Shown here one piece after another: positions 48,724 through 57,767 of a stretch of 64,000 nt of DNA. How positions within the stretch are numbered: the first letter of the stretch is position 1; the number at the start of each line of letters is the position of its first letter. Both the position numbers and the translations under genes were made by a program. The notes beneath the pieces were generated by a model. The model was not told where the DNA came from. It saw only the letters and a program-made list of their open reading frames with translations, and searched no databases. Source of the stretch: Flavobacteriaceae bacterium UBA6231 (lineage in GTDB: Bacteria; Bacteroidota; Bacteroidia; Flavobacteriales; Flavobacteriaceae); contig DJWL01000088.1 of the NCBI GenBank assembly GCA_002441545.1, forward strand, positions 124,001 to 188,000. Direction: 5' to 3'.

Positions 48724-49806
48724 TTATAGATGTTTTTGATAAAATTGCTTTAATTTATTCAGTGCTTGATTGACGTATTCAGGTTTATAATAGGTTTGAA
48801 TATGCGTGGCTCCGTCAATTAAAAATAGTTCTTTGTCTGTGGCATTTATTGCTTTCGAGAATGCTTCATCGGTCATATATTTTGTATCAGCTTTACTTCC
48901 TGCCATCATCAGCAAAGGCTGATTGATTTGTTCAATTTGGTCTGTGGCATCCCAAGTCATTAAATCCATTAAGCTGCTTGTAGTATAAAGAAAGGTTGAA
49001 TTGGGATGTGCGTGGGTACGATAATAATATTCATATCCTTCACGATACAAATCGGTTGCTGTATTGGCAATTTCTTCATTGGTGATACTTGCCACTCCTG
49101 AATAGATAGGTTTTCCGCCTGTTTCTATTCGTTTGTCTAGAGGAATATTTGAATTGGCAACTTCCTGTGCACGGGCATCAGAAGCTTTTTTCAATCGTTC
49201 CTGAATGGTTTCCAATTGCGAATTTTGAAAGCCATTCCGTCTTACCAAACCAGAATTAAACATACTCAAGGTTGCAACAGCTTTAAAGCGTTTATCGGAT
49301 TGGGCTGCTTTCAATGTATAACCACCGCCCCCACAAATGCCTAAAGCGCCAATACGATTGACATCAACTCCTGGATAGTGGGAAATAAAATCGGTCATTC
49401 CGTGAATGTCTTCTGTACGAAATTGCGGTTTATCTGTATGTCGTGGCTCTCCGCCACTTGCACCTTGATAGGCTGCATCTGCAGCAATGGTGATGTAACC
49501 TGCTTCTGCCAATTTTTGTGCATATAGACCAGCGGTCTGTTCTTTAATACCTCCATTGGGATGTGCAACTGTAATTGCTGGATAGGAATTTGATGGGTCA
49601 TAATTGGCGGGTGTGTAAACATTTGCTGCTATATCAATTCCGTTTAATTTGTAAGTAACGGGATGGATGTTGACTTTTCCTTTTACGTTTTCTGAAATGG
49701 CTCCCTTATAAACCAAGGTATATGGATTTTTTTGGTCCGTTTGAGCTTTTGTAATATTCATTGTAGCCAATGTTAAAAGAGTTGCTATAATTATTCTATT
49801 TTTCAT
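48724..49806 (-). CDS. Exported alpha/beta hydrolase (dienelactone hydrolase-like)
   Basis: The 360-residue protein has a signal peptide (MNITKAQ) and an alpha/beta hydrolase fold. The nucleophile motif GICGGGG has Cys rather than Ser, as in dienelactone hydrolases. The acid is in MAGSKADTKYM, and His is in IDGATHIQTYY. The oxyanion region is TVAHPNGG. It should hydrolyse an ester or lactone in the periplasm. It lies between the cupin and another alpha/beta hydrolase of the same operon. Confidence 0.87.
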   Translation of the reverse strand: MKNRIIIATLLTLATMNITKAQTDQKNPYTLVYKGAISENVKGKVNIHPVTYKLNGIDIAANVYTPANYDPSNSYPAITVAHPNGGIKEQTAGLYAQKLAEAGYITIAADAAYQGASGGEPRHTDKPQFRTEDIHGMTDFISHYPGVDVNRIGALGICGGGGYTLKAAQSDKRFKAVATLSMFNSGLVRRNGFQNSQLETIQERLKKASDARAQEVANSNIPLDKRIETGGKPIYSGVASITNEEIANTATDLYREGYEYYYRTHAHPNSTFLYTTSSLMDLMTWDATDQIEQINQPLLMMAGSKADTKYMTDEAFSKAINATDKELFLIDGATHIQTYYKPEYVNQALNKLKQFYQKHL

Positions 49807-49836
49807 TGTTTTCGTGCTTTTAAATTTAAATGAAGG

Positions 49837-51303
49837 CTAAAGGAGTTTTGAAAAAGTTAAATTGGTCAATTTCCAGTCCTTATTATCCTTTTGATAAACT
49901 TCTGTTACCATAAAGCGATTGGTTACTTCGTTAGTGCCTACTACTGCTAAAAGCGTTATTTCATTCCAAACAATGGCGGTATTGCCAAAGAGTTCTACGG
50001 AAACATTATGCACATCGGCTTTTTTGTACCAAATGCCACCGCTTTTTATTACTTGTAGCTCACGTTCTGTTCCCCAAGTGCCACCCATGTGCACAAACTT
50101 TGCTTTCTCGTGAAAGAGATTTGTAAGGCTATCTACATTTTTATCTGCCATCCATTGCCATTTTGTTTTTGAAAGGGTTTTTATATCCTCGATTAATGAT
50201 GTGCCTGAATTTGAAGTTTTATCCAGCCTTTTCTTGGTTAACCAATCTGACATTAATTCTGCTATTTGTTTATTGTTTAAATCTGACATTGGGAAATGCG
50301 TGTTGCCTTTAATGCCTATTTCTGGCAGTACGACTAGCGTGACATCACCTCCTGCATCATTTACTGCTTTTGTCCATCTACGAGCCATTGTAAGAGAAGC
50401 GCGCCATTGTTCTTGAGCAGGATTTTCTACAACTGTTTCTGGAATGTAATCTCCATAATAAATTACGATGGGAATTTTGGTGAGTTTATTGAATTCTTCA
50501 CTTGATACCCCTCGGGCACTTAAAGTACCGCCCACAAAAGGAAGGGGTTCTGGAATATTATTTTCAGGAAAAACAAAATTACTACCAGGCTCATACGATA
50601 CAATGGCTTTAATATTGTCATTTTTAATTGCTGTTAGCCACCCCTGACCTCCACTGTGGGAATGTGTTACCAGAATGCCATCTCCTATTTTGTCAAAAAG
50701 TGCTGAAACGGCATCTATGTTAATATTGATGTCCAAAGGACCTGTATCTGGTGTGCTCTGACGAAAAAATTGATTTAACGCTTTTGGGTCTTTCGAGAAT
50801 TGTATGTCCGGATAGAATGTTGTGCCTACGCCCATTCTGAAAATACCAAACCAAAGTTGGTCTTCGGTTCGGGCTTCTATTAACTTACCTTCCAAACCTT
50901 GACCTGCAAGTCCTCTTCTGGGCTGGTCTAACAAATAGACTGGAAATCCCTTTTTTAAAAAAATACTTTGATATCCTTCACGGCCATCGGGTGTAGTTTG
51001 CCACGTTCGCATTGATTGGCCATAGCCGTGCCAAAATACCAATGGCAACTCTTTGGCTTCAAAAGGGATTTGATAGAATACTGTTGCGTGGTCTCCGTGC
51101 AGGGTTTGCCCTTCGGTAGATTGGTTTGTTGGATTGAATGCACCGTGTTTAATAGGGTCAAAAGTTCCTGGGCTTACTTTTACGTCACCACCAACGGCAA
51201 AAGTGCCTTGCTCCTGTATTACTAAATAATTGGTTTCATTATTTTGAGCACTGACAATTAAGAAACCAAAAATGGTAACTATCGATAAAATGACTTTTTT
51301 CAT
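49837..51303 (-). CDS. Exported alpha/beta hydrolase fused to an NTF2-like domain
   Basis: The 488-residue protein has a signal peptide (FLIVSAQ) and two parts. Residues 30-345 form an alpha/beta hydrolase with WHGYGQSMRTWQ and the nucleophile Ser in VTHSHSGGQGWL. From about 360 there is an NTF2/DUF4440-like cone domain (KWQWMADKNVDSLTNLFHEK ... DWKLTNLTFSKLL). The fusion is seen in Bacteroidota gene clusters with aldo/keto reductases. Upstream lies a 41-bp motif that also occurs before the first gene of the operon, so a second promoter may start here. Confidence 0.85.
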   Translation of the reverse strand: MKKVILSIVTIFGFLIVSAQNNETNYLVIQEQGTFAVGGDVKVSPGTFDPIKHGAFNPTNQSTEGQTLHGDHATVFYQIPFEAKELPLVFWHGYGQSMRTWQTTPDGREGYQSIFLKKGFPVYLLDQPRRGLAGQGLEGKLIEARTEDQLWFGIFRMGVGTTFYPDIQFSKDPKALNQFFRQSTPDTGPLDININIDAVSALFDKIGDGILVTHSHSGGQGWLTAIKNDNIKAIVSYEPGSNFVFPENNIPEPLPFVGGTLSARGVSSEEFNKLTKIPIVIYYGDYIPETVVENPAQEQWRASLTMARRWTKAVNDAGGDVTLVVLPEIGIKGNTHFPMSDLNNKQIAELMSDWLTKKRLDKTSNSGTSLIEDIKTLSKTKWQWMADKNVDSLTNLFHEKAKFVHMGGTWGTERELQVIKSGGIWYKKADVHNVSVELFGNTAIVWNEITLLAVVGTNEVTNRFMVTEVYQKDNKDWKLTNLTFSKLL

Positions 51304-51354
51304 TTGTAATGTTTATTTTGATTAAACAAATTTCGGAATAATATAACAGTGAAG

Positions 51355-51395
51355 CTTATATGAATTACCGAGACTTATACCAATGTTACTGATGT
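51355..51395 (-). promoter_or_regulatory. Candidate operator, copy 2
   Basis: This 41-bp stretch, ending in CCAATGTTACTGAT, matches 54808-54848 at 31 of 41 positions without gaps. It lies 52-92 bases upstream of the alpha/beta hydrolase-NTF2 gene. Nearer the start, ATTTCGG is also shared (51330-51336 here, 54766-54772 there). A regulator common to both promoters is likely. Confidence 0.55.
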
Positions 51396-51397
51396 AT

Positions 51398-52090
51398 TTA
51401 TTCCAATTCTTCTATGATTTTTTTAGCAGATTTTATTTTTTCTGTATCTAAATAAGGTTGCAATATTGTAACCAAATGCTCCATTTGCTCCTTGGTAAAT
51501 CCTTGGATGATTCCTATTTTCAAGTGTGAGTTCAACATTGGTTCTACATTCCCCAAGGCAATTAATGCGGAAATGGTTATAAGTTCCCTTTGCTGAAAGC
51601 TCAATACATCACGTTCAAAAATATCGGCAAATAAATGTGCTTTTAGAAAGGTGTCTATTGCAGGTGAAAATTGTTGGTATTCAGGTTGTTTTTCTGGTAA
51701 AGGACTTTGCAACAATTCTTCCAAAACAGCTTTTCCTCGTTTGTATTTATTACCACTATCATCTATTGGCGATGCTTCTCTACCTGGAACATCCACAATT
51801 CCGTTAGCTTTTCTTTCGTCTAACACTGAAATTAAACTATTTAAACCACTAATACTTTTTGGAAATCCTACATAGGCGTAGAGATGCACCAATTCTTCCT
51901 TAATTTCATTAACAGTTAATCCATTGTCCAATCCTTGAGATAATGCTGGTTTCAAATTATCCCAATCCCCTTTTGCGGTTAATGCTGCAATGATGGCAAT
52001 GCTCTGTTGCTGCTTATTTAGTGTCTGCGCTGTAAGTTGAACGCTGATACCGCTTATTAATAGTGCAATGATTACCTTGTATAGTTTCAT
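51398..52090 (-). CDS. Exported carboxymuconolactone decarboxylase-like protein
   Basis: The 230-residue protein has a signal peptide (SVQLTAQ) and two tandem CMD domains. The first has the pattern ELVHLYAYVGFPKSISGLNS. The second has RELITISALIALGNVEPMLN and HLVTILQPYL. It lacks the CxxC of AhpD peroxidase-like members, so it resembles gamma-carboxymuconolactone decarboxylase proper. It is preceded by flavodoxin and followed by the 41-bp regulatory motif. The true substrate is unknown. Confidence 0.87.
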   Translation of the reverse strand: MKLYKVIIALLISGISVQLTAQTLNKQQQSIAIIAALTAKGDWDNLKPALSQGLDNGLTVNEIKEELVHLYAYVGFPKSISGLNSLISVLDERKANGIVDVPGREASPIDDSGNKYKRGKAVLEELLQSPLPEKQPEYQQFSPAIDTFLKAHLFADIFERDVLSFQQRELITISALIALGNVEPMLNSHLKIGIIQGFTKEQMEHLVTILQPYLDTEKIKSAKKIIEELE

Positions 52091-52105
52091 TTGTTTTGTC
52101 TTATT

Positions 52106-52729
52106 TTAAAATCCAATTTTCTCCAGCCAAGTAGCTACTTGATTTTTTACTTCAATCAATTTTTCACCTTCCATTACAAATAAAATCCCATCGCGTTCAA
52201 TGCCTCCCTTTGTGGAATAACCCTCTAATATTGTGGAATTGGGACATAGCTCTTCAACCGTTCTAAAACTGCTACCTACGCCATAGCCTGCATTGGTATT
52301 GAATGGAATGACTGTTTTTCCACTTAAATCATTATTTGACAAAAAACTTTTCATTGGTGGTGGCATCTGCATATCCCAAGTTGGGAAGCCCAGAAAAACT
52401 GTATCATAATTTTCTAAATCATTTATTTTGGTTTTCAATTCAGGCAAGAATCCATCTTCGTTTTCCTTATCTACCTGTTGAACTATTGCTTGATAATTTT
52501 CAGGATATGGATTTACCAATTCGAGTTCCACCAAATCGCCTCCAACCTGTTTTTGGATAATTTTAGCTACTGTTTCAGTATTATTGGTACGTGACAGATA
52601 AACGATTAAAATATTTTTTGACAGAACCGTTTCTGTTTCAGTTTGTTTTTGAGACACTTTTTTTTGGTCTACGTTGCATCCAGTAACATTGAAAATAGAA
52701 AATAAAAAAAGTGAGACGATTATTTTCAT
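52106..52729 (-). CDS. Exported flavodoxin lipoprotein
   Basis: I chose the start at 52729 (MKIIVSLFLFSIFNVTGC), which gives a lipoprotein signal and lies 4 bases after the aldo/keto reductase stop. Earlier in-frame Met codons lie inside that gene. The rest, about 207 residues in all, is a flavodoxin: the FMN phosphate loop is VYLSRTNNTETVA, with FLGFPTWDMQMPP and PFNTNAGYGVGSS around the isoalloxazine. It would carry electrons outside the cytoplasmic membrane, unusual for flavodoxin but common in this type of cluster. Confidence 0.85.
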   Translation of the reverse strand: MKIIVSLFLFSIFNVTGCNVDQKKVSQKQTETETVLSKNILIVYLSRTNNTETVAKIIQKQVGGDLVELELVNPYPENYQAIVQQVDKENEDGFLPELKTKINDLENYDTVFLGFPTWDMQMPPPMKSFLSNNDLSGKTVIPFNTNAGYGVGSSFRTVEELCPNSTILEGYSTKGGIERDGILFVMEGEKLIEVKNQVATWLEKIGF

Positions 52730-52733
52730 GACT

Positions 52734-53879
52734 TTATTGTTTTTGTGGTGCTTCAACTTTTGAAAATTGCAGAACAAATTCAGGCAATCTTGCACCTACT
52801 ATTTCTATGTTAGCTAGTTCATTGTTGAATTGTTGCCATTCTTCATTAGATAACTTTACAGCATCCGCACCAATATTTTGTTTCATATGTGCCATATTGG
52901 TAGTTCCCGGAATTGGAACAATCCACGGTTTTTGGGCCAACAACCAAGCCAATGAAATTTGGGCAGGTGTTGCTTCTTTTTCTGTGCCCCATTTTTGAAG
53001 TAACTTTACCAATTCCATATTTTTAGGCAAGTTTTCTGGGGAAAAACGAGATTCTGCTCCACGAATATCTCCTTGGGCAAACCTTGTATTTTCATCAATT
53101 GCACCAGTTAAAAAACCGACACCCAATGGACTCCAAGGCACAAAACCAATGCCTAATTCTTCGCAAAGTGGAATAACATCGTCATCAGAACCGTGATAAA
53201 ATAGGGAATGTTCATTTTGAATGGCTGCCATAGGATGTTCAGCGTGTGCCCGTCTTACAGTTTGCAGCCCAGGTTCAGAAAGACCATAATGTAACACTTT
53301 CCCTTCCTGCATCAAATCTTTGATGGCTCCTACCACATCTTCAATTGGTACTTCGGGGTCTACGCGATGTTGGTATAATAAATCGATGCGGTCAGTTTGC
53401 AGACGTTTTAACATGCCTTCGACGACTATTTTGATGTGTTCGGGTTTGCTGTTTAATCCCGCTAATCGCTTTCCAGTTTCTTGGTCAATGTTCCAACCAA
53501 ATTTGGTTGCAATTTTAATGTTATCACGAAAACCTTTTACACCTTCCCCTAAAATCCGTTCTACTTCAAAAGGGCCATAGGCTTCCGCTGCATCAAAAAA
53601 AGTGACTCCATTATCATAAGCTGTACGAATGATATGATGCATTTCTGAACGTAAAGGAATGGTGGTTTCGTACCTTCGACTCATATTTTGCACGCCGAGA
53701 CCTATACTTGATACCTCTAAAGAATTTCCTAGTTTTCTTCGACCAGAAAGTGCGGCCGTTGCATTGTTTGCACTTTTAGATGTTGATGCATTTGCACAGG
53801 CAACCATCAATGTTGATGGGACAAGAGCCGTGGCCATTGTGGCCAATCCTGCTGTTCTTAATAAATCTCTGCGTTTCAT
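52734..53879 (-). CDS. Aldo/keto reductase with twin-arginine signal
   Basis: The 381-residue protein begins MKRRDLLRTAGLATMA, a Tat-type signal, with a lipobox-like VACANAS. The AKR barrel has the tetrad: Asp and Tyr in FFDAAEAYGPFE, Lys in KIATKFGW, and His in LLYQHRVDP. NADPH binding is near the C-terminus (PWIVPIPGTTNMAHMKQNIG). It would be exported already folded with its cofactor. It is the second gene of the operon, 17 bases after the cytoplasmic AKR. Confidence 0.9.
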   Translation of the reverse strand: MKRRDLLRTAGLATMATALVPSTLMVACANASTSKSANNATAALSGRRKLGNSLEVSSIGLGVQNMSRRYETTIPLRSEMHHIIRTAYDNGVTFFDAAEAYGPFEVERILGEGVKGFRDNIKIATKFGWNIDQETGKRLAGLNSKPEHIKIVVEGMLKRLQTDRIDLLYQHRVDPEVPIEDVVGAIKDLMQEGKVLHYGLSEPGLQTVRRAHAEHPMAAIQNEHSLFYHGSDDDVIPLCEELGIGFVPWSPLGVGFLTGAIDENTRFAQGDIRGAESRFSPENLPKNMELVKLLQKWGTEKEATPAQISLAWLLAQKPWIVPIPGTTNMAHMKQNIGADAVKLSNEEWQQFNNELANIEIVGARLPEFVLQFSKVEAPQKQ

Positions 53880-53896
53880 ACTATATATTTATTGGA

Positions 53897-54742
53897 TTAT
53901 TTTACGGTGGATGCGAACCATTTTACTCTTTCTGGGTCTTTGTGGTCAAAGAATTTTGTGGTGTTTGTGTCTAAAGATGCAATGGAATCCATCTCTTTTT
54001 CAGTCAATTCAAAATCAAATACATCAATGTTCTCTTTTATTCTAGAAGGTGTTACCGATTTCGGTATGACAACTATGTTTCGTTGTATCATCCAACGCAA
54101 AGTTACTTGAGCCACGGATTTCCCGTATACTTTACCTATCTTGGAAAGTAGCTCATTTTGGAAAAAATCACTTTTACCTTCGGCAAAAGGAGCCCATGAT
54201 TCGTGCTGGATATCAAATTCATTCAACACTTTATGGTCTTCTCCTCTTTGGTAGAAAGGATGGGTTTCAATTTGATTTAAAGCTGGTTTTATTTCGTTAA
54301 AGCTCACTAAATCCACCACACGGTCTGAAAAAAAATTGCTCACGCCAATGGCTTTTGCCTTTCCTTCATTATTCAATTCTGACAAAGCACGCCAAGAGCC
54401 ATAAATATCATTATACGGTTGGTGCAATAAATACAAATCAATATAATCCAATTGAAGTTTACTCAATGATTCGTCAAAGGCTTTTTTGGCCTTTTCATAA
54501 CCGTAATCGGAAATCCATAACTTGGTAGTAACAAAAAGCTCATCTCTGTTAATGCCACTTTCTTTAATAGCGTCACCCACGGCTTTTTCATTACCATATA
54601 TTTGTGCTGTATCTATACTTCTATAACCCGTTTCGAGGGCTGTCAATACACTTTTTTTACATTCATCGTGATTTGGGATTTGAAAAACTCCATACCCCAA
54701 TATGGGCATTTTTACGCCATTGTTCAAGGTAACATATTTCAT
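53897..54742 (-). CDS. Cytoplasmic aldo/keto reductase
   Basis: The 281-residue protein has the standard AKR tetrad: Asp/Tyr in SIDTAQIYGNEKA, Lys in VTTKLWIS, His in YLLHQPYND. NADPH is bound by the C-terminal VVIPKSVTPSRIKENI. It belongs to the AKR5-like 2,5-diketo-gluconate/methylglyoxal reductase group. It has no signal peptide. As the first gene of the seven-gene operon it faces the AraC gene across a 168-base promoter region. Confidence 0.9.
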   Translation of the reverse strand: MKYVTLNNGVKMPILGYGVFQIPNHDECKKSVLTALETGYRSIDTAQIYGNEKAVGDAIKESGINRDELFVTTKLWISDYGYEKAKKAFDESLSKLQLDYIDLYLLHQPYNDIYGSWRALSELNNEGKAKAIGVSNFFSDRVVDLVSFNEIKPALNQIETHPFYQRGEDHKVLNEFDIQHESWAPFAEGKSDFFQNELLSKIGKVYGKSVAQVTLRWMIQRNIVVIPKSVTPSRIKENIDVFDFELTEKEMDSIASLDTNTTKFFDHKDPERVKWFASTVK

Positions 54743-54807
54743 TTTATATAGTTTTTAATTATTAATATTTCGGTATTACAAAGGTGGTACAATAATGAAG
54801 AGTAGAC

Positions 54808-54848
54808 CTTATATCAATTCCTGATAGACTTACCAATATTACTGATAT
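54808..54848 (-). promoter_or_regulatory. Candidate operator, copy 1
   Basis: A 41-bp stretch ending in CCAATATTACTGAT lies 66-106 bases upstream of the first aldo/keto reductase gene and 63 bases before the AraC ATG. It matches the element at 51355-51395 at 31 of 41 positions, at a similar distance from its start codon. The neighbouring AraC-type protein is the natural candidate to bind it. Confidence 0.55.
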
Positions 54849-54910
54849 GCCTTATTTATAGATTGTTGAAGCAATCAATTTAGTACTTTTGAAGTTTAAA
54901 CATTGATGCA

Positions 54911-55807
54911 ATGGAACGAAATTTTAACTTCAATACAGTAGATGAATACAATCAATTCAATCAACACGAAACTTTTCATCCGTTGGTTAATGTGATTGAT
55001 TTTTCAAAAGCAGCTATCCGTACAGGGTCTAAAATGTATTTTAATCTCTATGGAATATTTTTGAAGGACGTAAAATGCGGCGATTTAAAATACGGGAAAC
55101 AGACCTATGATTATCAGGAAGGCACTTTGGTTTTTGTGTCTCCAGGTCAAGTGATAGATGTTGTAAATAAAACTGATGCCTATCAACCGATGGGTTACGG
55201 CTTGGTGTTTCATCCTGATTTATTATTAGGGACACCGTTGGCAAATGCGATGAATGGCTATAGCTTTTTTAATTACCAATCCAACGAAGCCTTGCATATT
55301 TCACAAAAGGAAAAACAGATTATCATGGATTGCTTTGCTAAAATTAATTTTGAATTACAGCAGAACGTGGATAAGCATAGTAAAAAGCTTATAGCCTCCA
55401 ATATTGAACTGTTTTTAAATTATTGTGAGCGTTTTTACGACCGACAGTTTATCACTAGAGAGCATATCAATTCTGATATTCTATCAAATTTTGAAGCGAT
55501 GCTCAATGATTATCTTACAACCGAAAAGGCTCAAAACATTGGTTTTCCGATGGTGCATTACTTTGCAGAGCATTTGAATTTATCATCCAATTATTTTGGG
55601 GACTTAATCAAAAAAGAAACTGGTAAAACTGCGCAGGATTATATACAGTGGAAGGTTATCAATGTGGCGAAACAGCGCATTTTTGACGATAGCAAATCGA
55701 TTAGTGAGATTGCTTATGAGTTGGGATTTAGTTACCCACAACACTTTACACGCTTATTTAAACAACAGGTGGGACAGACGCCTAGTGCTTTTAGGAATTT
55801 GAACTAG
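54911..55807 (+). CDS. AraC-family transcriptional regulator
   Basis: The 298-residue regulator has an N-terminal cupin-like sensing domain (FLKDVKCGDLKYGKQTYDYQ, then EGTLVFVSPGQVIDV) and a C-terminal AraC helix-turn-helix pair (LNLSSNYFGDLIKKETGKTA and ISEIAYELGFSYPQHFTRLF). It is divergent from the aldo/keto reductase operon and most likely activates it. It is close in type to regulators that turn on oxidoreductase clusters in Bacteroidota. The inducer is unknown. Confidence 0.92.
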   Translation: MERNFNFNTVDEYNQFNQHETFHPLVNVIDFSKAAIRTGSKMYFNLYGIFLKDVKCGDLKYGKQTYDYQEGTLVFVSPGQVIDVVNKTDAYQPMGYGLVFHPDLLLGTPLANAMNGYSFFNYQSNEALHISQKEKQIIMDCFAKINFELQQNVDKHSKKLIASNIELFLNYCERFYDRQFITREHINSDILSNFEAMLNDYLTTEKAQNIGFPMVHYFAEHLNLSSNYFGDLIKKETGKTAQDYIQWKVINVAKQRIFDDSKSISEIAYELGFSYPQHFTRLFKQQVGQTPSAFRNLN

Positions 55808-55843
55808 AATGACAAAAAGCAAAATGTTGTGTAAAAATGTTTT

Positions 55844-55880
55844 ACAGAATGGAACGACTGACGAACACCTTATTACCTGC
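55844..55880 (+). repeat. Right copy of a 37-bp direct repeat
   Basis: It matches 47959-47995 at 35 of 37 positions in the same orientation. It lies 37 bases after the AraC stop and 45 bases before the defence operon end, so it sits at the junction of two blocks. Confidence 0.85.
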
Positions 55881-55924
55881 TCACGGATGTTTAATGGTTT
55901 TTTCTATAAACAAATTAAATGAAA

Positions 55925-57025
55925 TTACATCAACCCTTTTTTCTTCATCAATATAATATGATGTTTTAAATTTTTATCATCTTTGAAATATGGATGTTTT
56001 TCCAATTTTTTATATTCATTAATCACATTTTCTGAAAAACCTTCGCTTTCTGTTAATGTCAATATTCTTTGCATTTCTTCTGCTCTAAACTTTGCTTTAT
56101 CTACAAACGCCTCTCCATTTTCAGGTTTATCATAATGTTCTTGAATTTTAAAATGAGTATCAATAGTGCCTGATTTACCTATTAACCAATTAGAAGCATT
56201 GCTTTGTGTTATGGCATTAGTAGTAAATGCAAAATCCTTATCGTGCACAAGTCTATTGATTTTTGTGTCACCATCTGCATAGGTATTTGGATGAATTTCT
56301 AAAAAATGATAAGGGTCTAATGGTAAAGTTATCACAGAATCAATATCAAATAGACCAGCAAACTTATTTGTTTTCATATGTCTAATTGAAACAGGATTAT
56401 CACAAGTAATCAATGGACCTGATTTATCTTCAATCTCAATTACATTTATAACACATCCATATTTAAAGTGAACAAAATTCATCCATTGCTCAAGATGTTT
56501 GAAGTGAAATATTGTCTTATTCTCTATATTAAACTCCTTCTTAACCTCTTCAATCTCATCTTTATGAAATGTGACTTGCTTTCCAAAATAGTCTAAAGTT
56601 ATAATGCCTTCTTTATTTGCATAAGGTACCGTATTGTCTAAAATTTCATTAGTTATCTTATTATGTTGAGTTAGATAATGTGGTGTCCTAAAATATAATG
56701 ATAAGCAAACGTATAAAATTTGCCATTTTTGGTTTTCATCAACCTTTCTTATTGATTTATCAGTGAGTATTTTATAAATATTAGGGTATTCCGAATCTAC
56801 ATTATCAGCATAATATTTTTCCAATGCAAATTTCTTTGTTGGGTCATTAGTTTCTATTGTATAAATGTGTTTCTCTAAACAAATATCTTTTGTACTGATA
56901 TTCTCAATTAAATTTTCGGCTTCTAAATTATATGCATCTACCAAGAAAGTTTTCTTATCTTTTGGAATTGCGAAATTTTTGAGATATGAACGCGGAATAT
57001 AATGTTGTCTTACAGGATTTGACAT
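55925..57025 (-). CDS. DUF4238 domain protein
   Basis: The 366-residue cytoplasmic protein begins with the family signature VRQHYIPRSYLKNFA (residues 5-19). Further family-like parts are LYFRTPHYLTQHNK, a central GPLITCDNPVS and LPLDPYHFLEI. The DUF4238 family has no established biochemical role but is often found in defence islands. The conserved His/Asp/Asn residues could form an enzyme site. It starts 12 bases after the HEPN-like gene and is the last gene of the Argonaute operon, so it is a candidate effector. Confidence 0.88.
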   Translation of the reverse strand: MSNPVRQHYIPRSYLKNFAIPKDKKTFLVDAYNLEAENLIENISTKDICLEKHIYTIETNDPTKKFALEKYYADNVDSEYPNIYKILTDKSIRKVDENQKWQILYVCLSLYFRTPHYLTQHNKITNEILDNTVPYANKEGIITLDYFGKQVTFHKDEIEEVKKEFNIENKTIFHFKHLEQWMNFVHFKYGCVINVIEIEDKSGPLITCDNPVSIRHMKTNKFAGLFDIDSVITLPLDPYHFLEIHPNTYADGDTKINRLVHDKDFAFTTNAITQSNASNWLIGKSGTIDTHFKIQEHYDKPENGEAFVDKAKFRAEEMQRILTLTESEGFSENVINEYKKLEKHPYFKDDKNLKHHIILMKKKGLM

Positions 57026-57037
57026 AATTAAGTTATT

Positions 57038-57757
57038 TTATGAAATTTTTGTTTTACCTATCTTTTCCAACAGAGATTCAATATTTCTTATTATTTCTTT
57101 GAAAAAAATCGGGTTATCAAAAACTATTTCAAATTTATAATCTGAAGACACGTAATTTTTTAGCTTAAATCTTCCTTTACCAAAACTCTTAATTGTATTA
57201 AACTTTCTATCACTATTGTTAACAGTATCGTTATTCTTGATGATACCCTTATGATGTACTATTAAATTTCTGACTTGTCTAAAATCATCCATAAATTTCC
57301 ATTCTGGATTAAGCAACGAGAAATCAACTTTTGCAGATTGCCTTAAAAATTTTTTAATCTTATCAATATCATTGTTTCCGTTTAAGTCATCGACCTTGTA
57401 ATCAGTTTTTTTAAAATGAGCGAACCTGTCACAACCTCTCTTCAACACATCTTCTAAAAAAGAATATAATTGTATAATTTGAGCATTTCTGTAGCTTTTT
57501 ATATATACATCATTAAACATAAAAATATTATCTATAAATGAATCTTGAACGTGATTAAGATACTCCTCCGAATAATCAGATTTATCCTTTTCTTCTGACT
57601 TATGAAATTTTTCGTATTCAGATTTAATGCTCTTTAACTCTCTTTCAAAATGAGTTTCCATATGGTTCATATAATCTTCTATTAAATGAAACTCAAACTG
57701 AATGAACCCCAATCCCATTATTGACTTTAGTGATTCGTCTTTTCTTGTCCTTGACAT
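57038..57757 (-). CDS. HEPN-like helical protein
   Basis: I chose the start at 57757 (MSRTRKDES), 10 bases after the Argonaute stop. An upstream in-frame Met lies inside that gene. The 239-residue product is almost all helical and charged. It contains FRQVRNLIVHHKGIIKNND (R-x4-H at about residues 161-166), the ribonuclease signature of HEPN domains, and AQIIQLYSFLEDVLKRGCD, typical of a HEPN first helix. HEPN proteins act as RNases in toxin and abortive-infection systems. Its place between an inactive Argonaute and DUF4238 suggests it is an effector triggered by the Argonaute. Confidence 0.75.
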   Translation of the reverse strand: MSRTRKDESLKSIMGLGFIQFEFHLIEDYMNHMETHFERELKSIKSEYEKFHKSEEKDKSDYSEEYLNHVQDSFIDNIFMFNDVYIKSYRNAQIIQLYSFLEDVLKRGCDRFAHFKKTDYKVDDLNGNNDIDKIKKFLRQSAKVDFSLLNPEWKFMDDFRQVRNLIVHHKGIIKNNDTVNNSDRKFNTIKSFGKGRFKLKNYVSSDYKFEIVFDNPIFFKEIIRNIESLLEKIGKTKIS

Positions 57758-57767
57758 ATTTAAATAA

